NCBI RefSeq assembly: GCF_013744875.1
Contig: NZ_CP059399.1
Span: 7,440,001-7,504,000, forward strand
DNA length: 64,000 nucleotides
Origin: Nocardia huaxiensis
GTDB lineage: Bacteria > Actinomycetota > Actinomycetes > Mycobacteriales > Mycobacteriaceae
Direction: 5' to 3'
A model generated the notes under the pieces. That model ran no database searches. It was not told the DNA's origin and saw only the letters and a program-made list of their open reading frames with translations. This document shows positions 42,824-51,596 of this stretch, piece after piece (the first letter of the stretch is position 1; the number at the start of each line of letters is the position of its first letter). Position numbers and translations under genes: made by a program.

Positions 42824-42855
42824 CTAGAGCAAACGCACTAGAGTAAATGCTCTAC
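42824..42855. promoter_or_regulatory. Tandem 14-bp repeats in the tetR / hydrolase divergent promoter
   Basis: ACTAGAGCAAACGC (42824-42837) is followed immediately by ACTAGAGTAAATGC (42838-42851), two mismatches in 14. The outer TAGAGCA (42826-42832) and TGCTCTA (42849-42855) are also inverted. A TetR protein could bind here cooperatively and block both promoters. Confidence 0.65.
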
Positions 42856-42866
42856 TGGAGGAAATC

Positions 42867-43715
42867 ATGCCGGTTGCCGATATTTCCGCAGGTCGGATCC
42901 ACTATGTCGAGCGAGGCGAGGGACCGGCGGTGGTGCTGCTGCACGGTCTGCTGATGAATCACACGGTGTGGGACGACGTCATCGGGAAGTTGCCGGAGGG
43001 GTTCCGGTACGTGCTGCCGGACCTGCCGCTGGGGGCGCATCCGGAACCGATGCGAGACGGGACGGATCTGAGCCTGCACGGGTTGAATCGGCTCATCGCG
43101 GAGTTCCTCGAGGCCCTGGATCTCACCGATGTGACTCTGGTGCACAACGATTGGGGTGGCGGGCTGTTCCTCACCGCGTACGGACTCGACCACCGCGTGG
43201 GGCGGCTGATCATCACGCCGTGCGAGGCGTTCGGCAACTTCCCACCCGGATTGCCCGGCAAGACATCGGCTGTGGCCTCCTATCTGCCCGGCGGCGTGGC
43301 GCTCGCACTGCGGCAGCTGCGGGTGTCATGGCTGCGGAGTTCCCCGCTCATGTTCGGCTGGATGGCGCGCAAGCCGCTGTCGGACGAGATGGTGCGCGGC
43401 TGGACCGAACCCGGATTGCGGGACAAGCGAATTCGGCGAGATCTGCTCGCCTACACGCGATCCGGTTTCCGCAAGCCCGAGCTCATCGCGAATACCGAAG
43501 CGCTGCGCGGATTCTCGGGTGACGCCCTGGTGCTGTGGTCGTCGGCGGGCAAGGTCATGCCGCGCGAGCACGGCCGCGCACTGGCCGAGCTCCTGCCGCA
43601 CGGCCGCCTGGTGGAGATCGACGACGCCTACGTGCTGTCGATGCTCGACCAGCCCGCCGCCGTCGCCGCCGCCATGTCGCGGTTCCTGACCGAGGCCGGC
43701 AGCCGCGCCCAGTAG
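42867..43715 (+). CDS. Alpha/beta hydrolase with Asp nucleophile elbow
   Basis: 282 residues. HGLLMNHTVWDDV holds the oxyanion region; the nucleophile elbow reads LVHNDWGGGLFL, so the nucleophile is Asp, as in haloalkane or fluoroacetate dehalogenases and epoxide hydrolases. The usual C-terminal GHF histidine motif is replaced by DDAYVLSMLDQP, with Tyr where His is expected, so normal hydrolytic turnover is doubtful. Under control of the divergent TetR. Substrate unknown. Confidence 0.8.
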   Translation: MPVADISAGRIHYVERGEGPAVVLLHGLLMNHTVWDDVIGKLPEGFRYVLPDLPLGAHPEPMRDGTDLSLHGLNRLIAEFLEALDLTDVTLVHNDWGGGLFLTAYGLDHRVGRLIITPCEAFGNFPPGLPGKTSAVASYLPGGVALALRQLRVSWLRSSPLMFGWMARKPLSDEMVRGWTEPGLRDKRIRRDLLAYTRSGFRKPELIANTEALRGFSGDALVLWSSAGKVMPREHGRALAELLPHGRLVEIDDAYVLSMLDQPAAVAAAMSRFLTEAGSRAQ

Positions 43716-43730
43716 GGTCGATGCCATCGA

Positions 43731-44666
43731 GTGCGCAGCGAGATGGAGGCGATGGTGCCGAGTTTCCTCAGTCGCCGGGTGATGCCGGGTTATCTCCGGG
43801 TGACCCGAGCCAATCGGGCCTATATCGACACCGAACGCGCGCGGGCGCATGTGCGCGAGAACAGCATCCGGCCACAGCCGTACGCCCCGCCCCGCCGGCT
43901 GCGCTCGGATATCGCGATCGAGGTGAGCCGGGAGGCCGGATTCCCGGTCTACACGCTGACCCCGCGCTCGGGCCGCACGAGCGGCAGCGTCGTGTACATC
44001 CACGGCGGTGGCTGGGTCAATGAGATCAAGCCGCAGCATTGGGCTTTGGCGGCCGATATCGCCGCGCGGGCCGCGACCACCGTGACCGTGCCCGTCTATC
44101 CGCTGATCCCGTTCGGGACCGCGGGCCAGGTCGTGCCCGCCATGGCGAAACTGGTGGCGGACAATGTCGCTCGCTACGGCGCGGCCTGCCTGGCCGGGGA
44201 TTCCGCGGGCGGGCAGATCACGTTGTCGGCAGCGGTGCTGCTGCGCGACGAGCAGCAGCTGAAACTGCCTCGCACCGTACTGATTTCGCCCGCGCTGGAT
44301 CAGTCGCTGCGCAATCCGGAGATCGACGTGGTGCAGCCCAGTGATCCGTGGCTGGGCAAGGCGGGCGCGCGGGTGTTCATCGAATACTGGCGCGGCGACC
44401 TGCCGGTGGATGATCCGCTGGTGAGTCCGCTGGCCGCGGATCTGCCGGGCCTGGGCCCGCTCACCATCTTCTGCGGCACCCGCGACATCGTGCATCCGGA
44501 TACCAAGCTGCTGGTGGCCAAGGCGCGGGCGGCCGGGGTGGAGGTCGACTACCACGAGGGGCGCGATCTACTGCACGTCTACCCGCTGACGCCGACCCCG
44601 GAAGGGAAGGTCGCGCGAAGACTCATTGTCGAGCGCATCCGCGAGGCGCTCGTTCACACCGTCTGA
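43731..44666 (+). CDS. Alpha/beta hydrolase-fold esterase (HSL / LipW-like)
   Basis: 311 residues. Oxyanion motif VVYIHGGGWVNE, nucleophile elbow CLAGDSAGGQITLS, Asp in FCGTRDIVHPD and a His in DLLHVYPL: the full hormone-sensitive-lipase-family triad. Likely hydrolyses short acyl esters in the cytosol. Start uncertain: GTG 43731 is given, but ATG 43743, ATG 43752 or GTG 43755 (with GGAGG upstream) are alternatives. Follows the previous hydrolase by 15 nt, so probably co-transcribed; its last 13 nt overlap the convergent YjbR gene. Confidence 0.85.
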   Translation: MRSEMEAMVPSFLSRRVMPGYLRVTRANRAYIDTERARAHVRENSIRPQPYAPPRRLRSDIAIEVSREAGFPVYTLTPRSGRTSGSVVYIHGGGWVNEIKPQHWALAADIAARAATTVTVPVYPLIPFGTAGQVVPAMAKLVADNVARYGAACLAGDSAGGQITLSAAVLLRDEQQLKLPRTVLISPALDQSLRNPEIDVVQPSDPWLGKAGARVFIEYWRGDLPVDDPLVSPLAADLPGLGPLTIFCGTRDIVHPDTKLLVAKARAAGVEVDYHEGRDLLHVYPLTPTPEGKVARRLIVERIREALVHTV

Positions 44667-45079
44667 GCCGGATTCTCGGCCAGCCATTTGCGCGCCCGCG
44701 TCGCCGACGCCCGCGACAGCCAGGCGTCCTCAACGACCTCGGTCAGTTCCCGCACACTCAACTCGCCCAGCCGCGAGGCCCGCACCAGCACCGACAGATG
44801 CCCCTTGAAGTGCGGCGTCGTGAAGAACGGCGAGTCCGGATCCTGGGTGAGCGCGAGCTTGTCGTCCTCGGACGGCACCCAGAAGATGATGACGTCGTCG
44901 TACCGTTCGCCGGTTTCCGGATCGCAGGCGTCCTTGCTCGGCGTGCGGAAGTAGATGAACGATTTCCGGCCGACCTGATAGATCGGATTGGCCATCGACC
45001 CGTGCTCGACGGTCACGTGCGGCATGCCCATGGCCAGCTCGTGCACGTCGGCGAGCCGGGCGCGGCGTGGTTTCGGCAC
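44654..45079 (-). CDS. MmcQ/YjbR family protein
   Basis: 141 residues beginning PKPRRARLADVHELAMGMPHVTVEHGSMANPIYQVGRKSFIYFRTP and containing SVLVRASRLGELSVRELTEVVEDAWLSRASATRARKWLAEN. This is the compact double-wing fold of the YjbR group, thought to bind DNA or nucleotides; no specific role is known. GTG start at 45079; longer readings lack similarity. Confidence 0.85.
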   Translation of the reverse strand: MPKPRRARLADVHELAMGMPHVTVEHGSMANPIYQVGRKSFIYFRTPSKDACDPETGERYDDVIIFWVPSEDDKLALTQDPDSPFFTTPHFKGHLSVLVRASRLGELSVRELTEVVEDAWLSRASATRARKWLAENPAQTV

Positions 45080-45168
45080 GCTGCCGAGTCTAGGCGAGCG
45101 AGTGGGCCGGACAGGGTCCGGCGGCCATAGCGGGGACACATCAACCAATGCATCACCGGCATGAATAG

Positions 45169-45186
45169 TCCGGACAATCCGGACAA
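45169..45186. repeat. Tandem TCCGGACAA repeats upstream of the LuxR-type regulator
   Basis: Two perfect, abutting copies of TCCGGACAA (45169-45177, 45178-45186), each containing the palindrome TCCGGA, 133 nt before the regulator start. Possible binding site in the 239-nt gap; nothing else recognisable is seen there. Confidence 0.45.
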
Positions 45187-45318
45187 TCAACCGGCGTGCG
45201 CCCAGCTCGCCGCGCCCTGCACTGTCGGTTGCGGCACACCGGCTTATCACACGCTCCCGAGCTGGTTTTATGCACCGGCGCTGGCCCGGACAGCTGCTCA
45301 TCGCCTAGGTTGGGAGCC

Positions 45319-47622
45319 ATGGCGCGGCGTGTCACCGGAAACCTTCCTGCGGAGGTCACCAGTTTCGTCGGCCGCCGCGATGAGCTGGCTACCGCGAAGC
45401 GACTGCTGCCCACCACCCGGGTGCTGACCCTGCTCGGCCCCGGCGGCATGGGCAAGACCCGACTGTCCCGGCAGATCGGGCAACTGGTGGCCCGCGCGTT
45501 CCCGGACGGGGTCTGGCTGGTCGAACTGGCCGACGTGCTCGACCCGAACCTGGTCACCCTGAGCGTCGCCGAGACGCTCAGCCTGCACGACGAATCCACC
45601 GCCCCGCTGCCCCGGCTCACCGAATTCCTGGCGGACAAGCGGCTGCTGCTCATTCTGGACAACTGCGAGCATCTGATCGAGGCGTGTGCGGCGCTGGTCG
45701 GCCGCATCATCGCCACCACGCCGGATGTGCGGGTGCTGGCCACCAGCCGGGAGGTGCTGGGCATCCCCGGCGAACAGGTGATGCCGGTCCCGCCGCTCAC
45801 CGTCCCGGACCCGCACGCCGACGCGGAAAGCGATGCGCTGCAACTGCTTACCGAACGCGCCACCGCCGCCAATCCGGCCTTCCGGCCGACACCGGCGAAT
45901 CATGCCGCACTGGAAGAGATCTGCCGTCGGCTCGAAGGCATGCCGCTGGCACTGGAACTCGCGGCGCTGCGACTGCGCATGTTCACCCCCGAGCAGATTC
46001 TCGACCGGCTCGACGACACCATGGGACTGCTCAGCGCCGGACCGCGCACGGCCCCGCACCGGCAGCAGACCATCGAGGGCGCGATCCGCTGGAGCTACGA
46101 CCTCTGCACGCCCGCCGAACAGCAACTGTGGGAACAGCTTTCGGTCTTCGCGGGCGGCTTCGACATCGACGCCGCGGAGACCGTCTGCGAGCTCGGCGGC
46201 GCATCGCTCATCGACGCGCTCACCGGGCTGGTGGACAAATCCGTGGTGATGCTGCGTTTCGAGGATGAGCAGGCGCGGTATTCCATGCTCGAGCCCATCC
46301 GCCAGTTCGCCGCCGACCGGCTCGCCGAACGCGGGGACGAACAGCGGGTGCGGACGCGACATCGCATCTATTACCGGCAGCTGGCCATGCGCGGGCAGAC
46401 CGCGTACTGGACCGCCGACGATGTGGCCTGGTTCCGGGATCTCGGGCGCGAGCACGCGAATCTGCGTGCGGCACTGCGCTCGGGCATGGTGGACGAGCCG
46501 CTGGCCACCATGGAGACGGTGACGGTCTTGCGGCCGTTCTGGGAGCATCACCGGTTCCTGTCCGAGGGGTACCGGTGGCTCGTTGAATCGTTGCAGCACA
46601 ATCCGGAACCGACGCTGGCTCGGGCGCGGGCGCTGTCGTCGGCCGCGTCGCTCGCCGCGCTGCTGGGCGATCGGGATTCGGCGGCGCGGCAGGTCACCCA
46701 CTGTCTCACGCTGATCGATGCGCTCGGCGATACCGACATCCTGCCCGAGGTGGCGCTGGATCGAGCGCTGCTCGCCTTCGCCGAGGGGGATCGCGAGCAT
46801 TCCCTCGAGCTGGCGCGCAGCGGGATCGAGCTGGCCCGCACGCACGGACAGCGCGCGATCGAAATGGACAGTCACGCATTCGCTTTCATGTGCGCGCACC
46901 TGCTGGAAGCACCCGATCGGAGCGAGATCGCCAAGGACTTCGTGGCCATCACCACCGCTTCCGGCTCCCATCTGCTGGGCGGGCTCGCGTTGTGGACCAT
47001 GGGCCTGGACCATTGGCGGCTGGGCGATCTCGACGCCGCCACCGGCTACCACACGCGCGCGATTCAACAGCTGGCCTTGTTCGAGCGGTGTGTGTGGCTG
47101 TCCTCGGCCTTCGAGGGTCTGGCGTGGACGGTCTCCGCCCAGGGCGAACACGATCGTGCCGCCCGTCTGCTCGGAGCGGCGGAGTCCTTGCAGCGCAGCA
47201 CGATCCGGCTCGCACACACCATCACCATCGCGGTGGGCGACAAGGAACGCGAGAAGGTGCGAGAAGCCTTGGGCGAGGACACTTTCCGCGCCGCGTTCGG
47301 CGCCGGGGCCAACCTGCCGCTCGAAGAGGCGATCGATTACGCACTGCGCCGCACCCCGGCCCCGGCCGTGGTGACGCCCGCCCCGGCTGCTCCGAAACCG
47401 GCCGCCCGCAAGTCATCCGCGGTCGGGGAAGCCAATGTCCTCACCCGCCGCGAGCGGGATGTGGCCCGGCTGGTGGCCGCCGGGCACAGCAATAAGCGCA
47501 TTGCCGCCGATCTGGTCATCTCCGTGCGCACCGCCGAAACCCACGTCGAGCACATCCTCACCAAGCTGGGTTTCACCTCACGGACCCAGGTGGCGGCCTG
47601 GGCGCACGAAACCGGTTTGTAG
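45319..47622 (+). CDS. Large ATP-binding LuxR-type transcriptional regulator (LAL-like)
   Basis: 767 residues. N-terminal AAA/NB-ARC-type ATPase: Walker A LLGPGGMGKTRLSRQI (~residue 35), Walker B LLLILDNCEHLIEA (~112) and a sensor RVLATSREVLGIPGEQ. Middle winged helix and TPR-like helices (~300-640). C-terminal LuxR/GerE helix-turn-helix (~700-765): LTRRERDVARLVAAGHSNKRIAADLVISVRTAETHVEHILTKLGFTSRTQVAAW. A Pro/Ala linker joins the parts. ATG 45319 follows TTGGGAG. Target genes unknown. Confidence 0.92.
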   Translation: MARRVTGNLPAEVTSFVGRRDELATAKRLLPTTRVLTLLGPGGMGKTRLSRQIGQLVARAFPDGVWLVELADVLDPNLVTLSVAETLSLHDESTAPLPRLTEFLADKRLLLILDNCEHLIEACAALVGRIIATTPDVRVLATSREVLGIPGEQVMPVPPLTVPDPHADAESDALQLLTERATAANPAFRPTPANHAALEEICRRLEGMPLALELAALRLRMFTPEQILDRLDDTMGLLSAGPRTAPHRQQTIEGAIRWSYDLCTPAEQQLWEQLSVFAGGFDIDAAETVCELGGASLIDALTGLVDKSVVMLRFEDEQARYSMLEPIRQFAADRLAERGDEQRVRTRHRIYYRQLAMRGQTAYWTADDVAWFRDLGREHANLRAALRSGMVDEPLATMETVTVLRPFWEHHRFLSEGYRWLVESLQHNPEPTLARARALSSAASLAALLGDRDSAARQVTHCLTLIDALGDTDILPEVALDRALLAFAEGDREHSLELARSGIELARTHGQRAIEMDSHAFAFMCAHLLEAPDRSEIAKDFVAITTASGSHLLGGLALWTMGLDHWRLGDLDAATGYHTRAIQQLALFERCVWLSSAFEGLAWTVSAQGEHDRAARLLGAAESLQRSTIRLAHTITIAVGDKEREKVREALGEDTFRAAFGAGANLPLEEAIDYALRRTPAPAVVTPAPAAPKPAARKSSAVGEANVLTRRERDVARLVAAGHSNKRIAADLVISVRTAETHVEHILTKLGFTSRTQVAAWAHETGL

Positions 47623-47632
47623 ACAGAAGTTT

Positions 47633-48826
47633 TCAGTTCTCCGCGCAGAGGGCCGCGTCGACGACCCGCAGTACATCGGCCGTGCCCTGCGAGTTCGCGG
47701 GAACCTGATTGACGCTCACCGTCGCCGATCGACCGTCACCGGTGACGCCGCCACGCGTCTCGAATCCATCGATATCCCCGCCGTGCCCCCAACTGTCCTT
47801 GCCGCAGGACAGCCGAGTGCGCAGGAGGCCGAGGCCGTATCCCAGCGTGCTGTCCGAAGCATCGAGGGGCACAGTCGTTTTCATCTCCGCCAGCTGAGCG
47901 GGCGGCAGCAGCTCCCCGGCCAGCAGCACGGTGAAGAACCGATTCAGATCCGCGCCCGTCGACACCATGGCTCCGGCAGCTCCGGCCAAGGACACATTCT
48001 GATCCGTGTAATCGACCAGCCGGCCGTCGATGTCCTTGTAGCCCAGCGGATGTGAGCCGCGGATCGCGGTCTCGTCCGGATCCGGATAGTAGGTGTCGTG
48101 CAGCCCGAGCGGCTCGATAATGCGCCGCATGATCTCCGCGCCCAGCGAGCCGCCGGTCACCTTCTCGATCACCATCCCCGCGACCGCGTAGTTGGTATTG
48201 CTGTACGCCCACCGTGCGCCGGGCTCGAAATCAGCGGGCGCGGTCAGCACATTGCGCACCACCTCGGCCACATCCGCCCGGCTCCACCGCGCCTGCTCGG
48301 TGGACATGTCGACCTGCCCGGGCCGCGGGTCCGCCCCGAACTCCGCCGCATACTCGGGCAGTCCGCTGGTGTGCTGCAACAGATTTCGAATGGTGATCCG
48401 ACGCCCGTCGATCCCCGGTCCCTGAACCACCCCCGGCAGATACCGCTCCACCGGCGCATCCAATTCCACCTTCCCCTCCCCTGCCAGCTGCAGCATGACC
48501 GTCGCCACGAAGGTCTTGGTATTACTGCCGATCCGCACGCGAGCGTCGTCCGGAAACGGCGTCCTCCGCTCGAGATCACCCGCCCCCGCGCTCATCCGCA
48601 GTACCCGCCCGTGCGCACTGACCACCACCTGCGCGCCAGGCAGCCGGTCCCCGGCGACCAGCTGGTTCAGCCCGGCAGCCACCTCCGCCTGCCCGGCCGC
48701 ACCGATGACCGTCCGATCGGCAGCAGTGGAAGCGCACGCCGCACTGCAGACCAGCAACGTTCCAGCGACCACCGCGAATGCCAACCTCCGATGATTCCCT
48801 GTACCGCGCAACTCGATCCCTTCCAT
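47633..48826 (-). CDS. Class C beta-lactamase-fold serine hydrolase, lipoprotein
   Basis: 397 residues. Signal peptide with a lipobox-like LVCSAAC (Cys ~32). Serine hydrolase motifs: S-x-x-K in GSNTKTFVATVM, Y-x-N in WAYSNTNYAV and H-G-G in WGHGGDIDGFE. This is the D-Ala-D-Ala carboxypeptidase / class C esterase family (DUF-type beta-lactamase). Active on the outer face of the membrane on peptidoglycan peptides or esters. Convergent with the LuxR regulator gene, 10 nt apart. Confidence 0.9.
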   Translation of the reverse strand: MEGIELRGTGNHRRLAFAVVAGTLLVCSAACASTAADRTVIGAAGQAEVAAGLNQLVAGDRLPGAQVVVSAHGRVLRMSAGAGDLERRTPFPDDARVRIGSNTKTFVATVMLQLAGEGKVELDAPVERYLPGVVQGPGIDGRRITIRNLLQHTSGLPEYAAEFGADPRPGQVDMSTEQARWSRADVAEVVRNVLTAPADFEPGARWAYSNTNYAVAGMVIEKVTGGSLGAEIMRRIIEPLGLHDTYYPDPDETAIRGSHPLGYKDIDGRLVDYTDQNVSLAGAAGAMVSTGADLNRFFTVLLAGELLPPAQLAEMKTTVPLDASDSTLGYGLGLLRTRLSCGKDSWGHGGDIDGFETRGGVTGDGRSATVSVNQVPANSQGTADVLRVVDAALCAEN

Positions 48827-48944
48827 CCGGTTTCGATCACGCTACGAAAATCGCGGGCAACACCCCACCAGGCAAACACCCCACTTTCCGGTGGTGCTCA
48901 CCCCACCACACCGGCGCCGGTCCGCCGTCCTGATCGAGTGCCGT

Positions 48945-48982
48945 GTCAGTGACTCGTCAGGGTGATGTCAGGTCGGTGTCAG
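48945..48982 (+). promoter_or_regulatory. Four GTCAG direct repeats with exact 11-nt period
   Basis: GTCAG begins at 48945, 48956, 48967 and 48978. The 6-nt spacers differ in sequence, so the pentamers stand out as the conserved part. One repeat per helical turn is typical of OmpR/PhoB- or SARP-type activators. The array lies 85-122 nt upstream of the small gene at 49067, an activator-like distance. Confidence 0.7.
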
Positions 48983-49066
48983 GCGGCGCGGTCAAGGTGT
49001 GTTCATCGAACGAAGCGGCCGGGACCGATCCGGTTGCTGCACACCGAAACTGAAGGAGTACACACC

Positions 49067-49459
49067 ATGTCGATCACGCTCTCCGCCGAGAACATGACCG
49101 TCGTCCGCACCGCCGCTTACGGCGCGGTCTCGCTGGTTGCCGCCGCCGATGTGAAGTCGCACAGGGCCGCCGCGGCCGGCACCGTGGCGTTGACTTCGGC
49201 CACCGGCTTGGTCGGTCATGTGCTGGCGGCGAAGTCCAAGGACATCAAGCTGACCGGGAAGTCGGTCGCGGAACTCGCGGATCAGGTGTTCCCGGCTCTG
49301 GCCGACGCCGTGGCACTGCTCGAGCAGACGGATCCGGCCGAAGCGGGCAACTTCCGCAATACCGTGCTGTTCGCCATCGCCGCCGCCACCGGTAGCAACC
49401 CCACACCGGTCGCCGCCGAGATGGCTCGGAAGATCACCGCCGCCATGGGTATCGCCTGA
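49067..49459 (+). CDS. Small Ala-rich protein of unknown function
   Basis: 130 residues, mostly helical. Two weakly hydrophobic stretches (residues ~14-26 and ~36-52, VALTSATGLVGHVLAA) could be membrane-associated, followed by an amphipathic helix and GNFRNTVLFAIAAATGSNP. Strong AAGGAG Shine-Dalgarno at 49051-49056 and phased repeats upstream suggest a well-expressed, regulated gene. I recognise no domain. Its 3' end overlaps the convergent CPBP gene by 26 nt. Confidence 0.75.
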   Translation: MSITLSAENMTVVRTAAYGAVSLVAAADVKSHRAAAAGTVALTSATGLVGHVLAAKSKDIKLTGKSVAELADQVFPALADAVALLEQTDPAEAGNFRNTVLFAIAAATGSNPTPVAAEMARKITAAMGIA

Positions 49460-50222
49460 AACTCGGCGGGAGAGACGACCCAGCGAGCGTGACGGTGGCG
49501 ACGACGGCGGTCACTACGCCGATGGTGATCGTGGTGACCGGCTTGTCCAGGTCCGGCATGTAGGCGGAGACGATGTTCAGGGTGGCGTGCAGCAGGATCG
49601 CGGTCGTCACGCCATGACCGGTGCGGTTGTGCAGCCAGACGATGAGGACCCGGGCGGCGATCGTGACGAGCGCCCAGCCCGCGATCCATGCCGCCGAGTG
49701 CCCGGCCTGCGACCATCCCACCAGATGCCATGCCGCCCAATAACATCCGAGCCCGAGGCCGGTGGCGAGCGCCCCGAATCGCCGCTGCAGCGGGTCGGTG
49801 GCGTAGGCGGTCCAGCCCAATTCCTCACTGGCCGAGGCCAGGAGGAACACCACGATCACCGCCGGGGCCGCGAGCAATGCCAGGGGTAAGCCGGATTCCA
49901 CCTGCCCGGTCCACCGCAGCAGCAGGTACGACACCGATCCGATCGCGGGCATGAGCAGTACAGCCGACAGGTACCAGCGCATTGCGGCGCGCGGCCGATC
50001 CACCACCCGCCGAAGCAGAGCCGACACCGCTGCTCCCCCGCTGTCCCGCCAAGTCAGCCCGACCGCGACGGCGCTGGGCAGCAGCAGGATCGCCGCGCTA
50101 CTGGGCAGCGTCAGACCGCCGATCCGCAATCCGCCCGAGAGCGCGCCCAGCACATACAACGGAATCGACAGTGCCGCAACGAGAGTCAGGAACAGCAGTG
50201 GTCGTGCGCGGGGCTCGTCCAC
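49434..50222 (-). CDS. CPBP-family intramembrane metalloprotease (CAAX protease-like)
   Basis: 262 residues with about seven to eight transmembrane helices. Motif 1 is SEELGWTAYATDPLQRRFG (residues ~132-150, catalytic Glu pair), motif 2 YWAAWHLVGW and motif 3 LLHATLNIVSAY supply His/Asn ligands. Such proteases sit in the membrane and can act as immunity or processing factors. Its stop is near a convergent small gene; the start is 7 nt from the mraY stop, so the two leftward genes are likely co-transcribed. Confidence 0.87.
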   Translation of the reverse strand: MDEPRARPLLFLTLVAALSIPLYVLGALSGGLRIGGLTLPSSAAILLLPSAVAVGLTWRDSGGAAVSALLRRVVDRPRAAMRWYLSAVLLMPAIGSVSYLLLRWTGQVESGLPLALLAAPAVIVVFLLASASEELGWTAYATDPLQRRFGALATGLGLGCYWAAWHLVGWSQAGHSAAWIAGWALVTIAARVLIVWLHNRTGHGVTTAILLHATLNIVSAYMPDLDKPVTTITIGVVTAVVATVTLAGSSLPPSFRRYPWRR

Positions 50223-50228
50223 GCGGGC

Positions 50229-51308
50229 TCAGAGGTGGTCGGTGAGGGATAGGTGCTCGCCGTAGAACAGCATCAGGCCGACGGCGGCGGAAATGCCCGC
50301 CAGGAGCCAGAAGCGGATGGTGACCGTGGTTTCGGGCCAGCTGCTCAGTTCGAAGTGGTGGTGGAAGGGGGCCATCTTGAACAGGCGGGTGCGGCGGGTT
50401 TTGAAAACGGCGATCTGGAGGAAGACGGAGAGGATCTCCGTGCAGAAGAGAGCGCCGATGACGGCCATGAGGACTTCGGTGCGGGTGGTGATGGACAGGC
50501 CGGCGAGCAGGCCGCCCAGGGCCAGGGAGCCGGTGTCGCCCATGAAGATCTTGGCGGGTGCGGCGTTCCACCACAGGAACCCGATGCAGGCCGCAGCTGC
50601 GGAGGCGCAGACGAGGGCCAGGTCGAGGGGGTCGCGGACGCTGTAGCAGCCGACGCCGGGGCGGGTGGCGCAGGCATTGGTGTACTGCCAGAAGGTGATC
50701 AGCACGTACGCGCCCAGGGTGAGGGCGACCGATCCGGCGGCGAGGCCGTCGAGACCGTCGGTGATATTGACCGCGTTCGACCATGCCACCACGAGGAAGC
50801 AGACGAACACGATGAACAGGATCGGAATGAACGACAGCCAGATATCCCGCACGATCGAGAGGTGACGGCTGGCCGGCGTGAGCCCGGTACTGTCCGGAAA
50901 GCGCAGTGCCAGCACCCCGAAAATGACTGCGGCACTCAGCTGTCCGATGTACTTCCCGGTCGCCGTGAGCCCCAGATTGCGCCGTTTGTGCAGTTTGATG
51001 AAGTCGTCCAGAAACCCCACCACCCCGAGCGCGGTAGCCAGCCCCAGCACCAGCAGCCCCGACGCGGTCACCCCCGGCGCGTCGTACCGCAACCCCAGCA
51101 GATGCGACCCCAGATACCCCGCCCACATCCCCGCGACAATCGCGATCCCGCCCATGGTGGGCGTCCCCCGCTTGGTCTGATGACTTCCGGGCCCCTCCGC
51201 CCGAATCTCCTGCCCCAGCCGCTTCTTGGTGAAAACCCGCACCAGCACCGGCGTCAGCGTGATCGACACCGCTAGCGCGAACATCACCGCGAACAGAATC
51301 TGCCTCAT
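50229..51308 (-). CDS. mraY: Phospho-N-acetylmuramoyl-pentapeptide transferase (MraY), outside a dcw cluster
   Basis: 359 residues, ten hydrophobic segments. MraY motifs: [63 protein letters not shown] and PFHHHFE near the C-terminus. Makes lipid I from UDP-MurNAc-pentapeptide and undecaprenyl phosphate. The catalytic Asp and His motifs appear intact. None of murE, murF, murD or ftsW is next to it; the downstream gene is a CPBP protease. ATG 51308 gives the normal length. Probably a second copy or a relocated one. Confidence 0.93.
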   Translation of the reverse strand: MRQILFAVMFALAVSITLTPVLVRVFTKKRLGQEIRAEGPGSHQTKRGTPTMGGIAIVAGMWAGYLGSHLLGLRYDAPGVTASGLLVLGLATALGVVGFLDDFIKLHKRRNLGLTATGKYIGQLSAAVIFGVLALRFPDSTGLTPASRHLSIVRDIWLSFIPILFIVFVCFLVVAWSNAVNITDGLDGLAAGSVALTLGAYVLITFWQYTNACATRPGVGCYSVRDPLDLALVCASAAAACIGFLWWNAAPAKIFMGDTGSLALGGLLAGLSITTRTEVLMAVIGALFCTEILSVFLQIAVFKTRRTRLFKMAPFHHHFELSSWPETTVTIRFWLLAGISAAVGLMLFYGEHLSLTDHL

Positions 51309-51596
51309 CCGCCCACCTCCGAACCGCCCGGCCGCGCAAACGACCGAGCGCATAGTGCAAACCCGTCAGATGTTAGCCAAGTGCACGAAAAACGCAGGTG
51401 CTGAATTCCTCGCCGCAGGCAACAGCCACACGGCAGTCACCACCACTTCGGCAATCCGTTCCGCTGCGTTACGCCGCTGCCGTATTCCCGGCGAGGCCGC
51501 GGCCGGGCAGCTTGCCGAGTACGGTCGAACTGCCGCGAGCAAGGCCCGCCGCGCCACTGGTCTGCGGCGACCTCCTACTACCGCTGGTGAGGCGAG

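Noticed and set aside
51366..51596. Possible short gene upstream of the GNAT gene
   Set aside because: Frames on both strands lack a credible start, Shine-Dalgarno or protein-like pattern; treated as intergenic.
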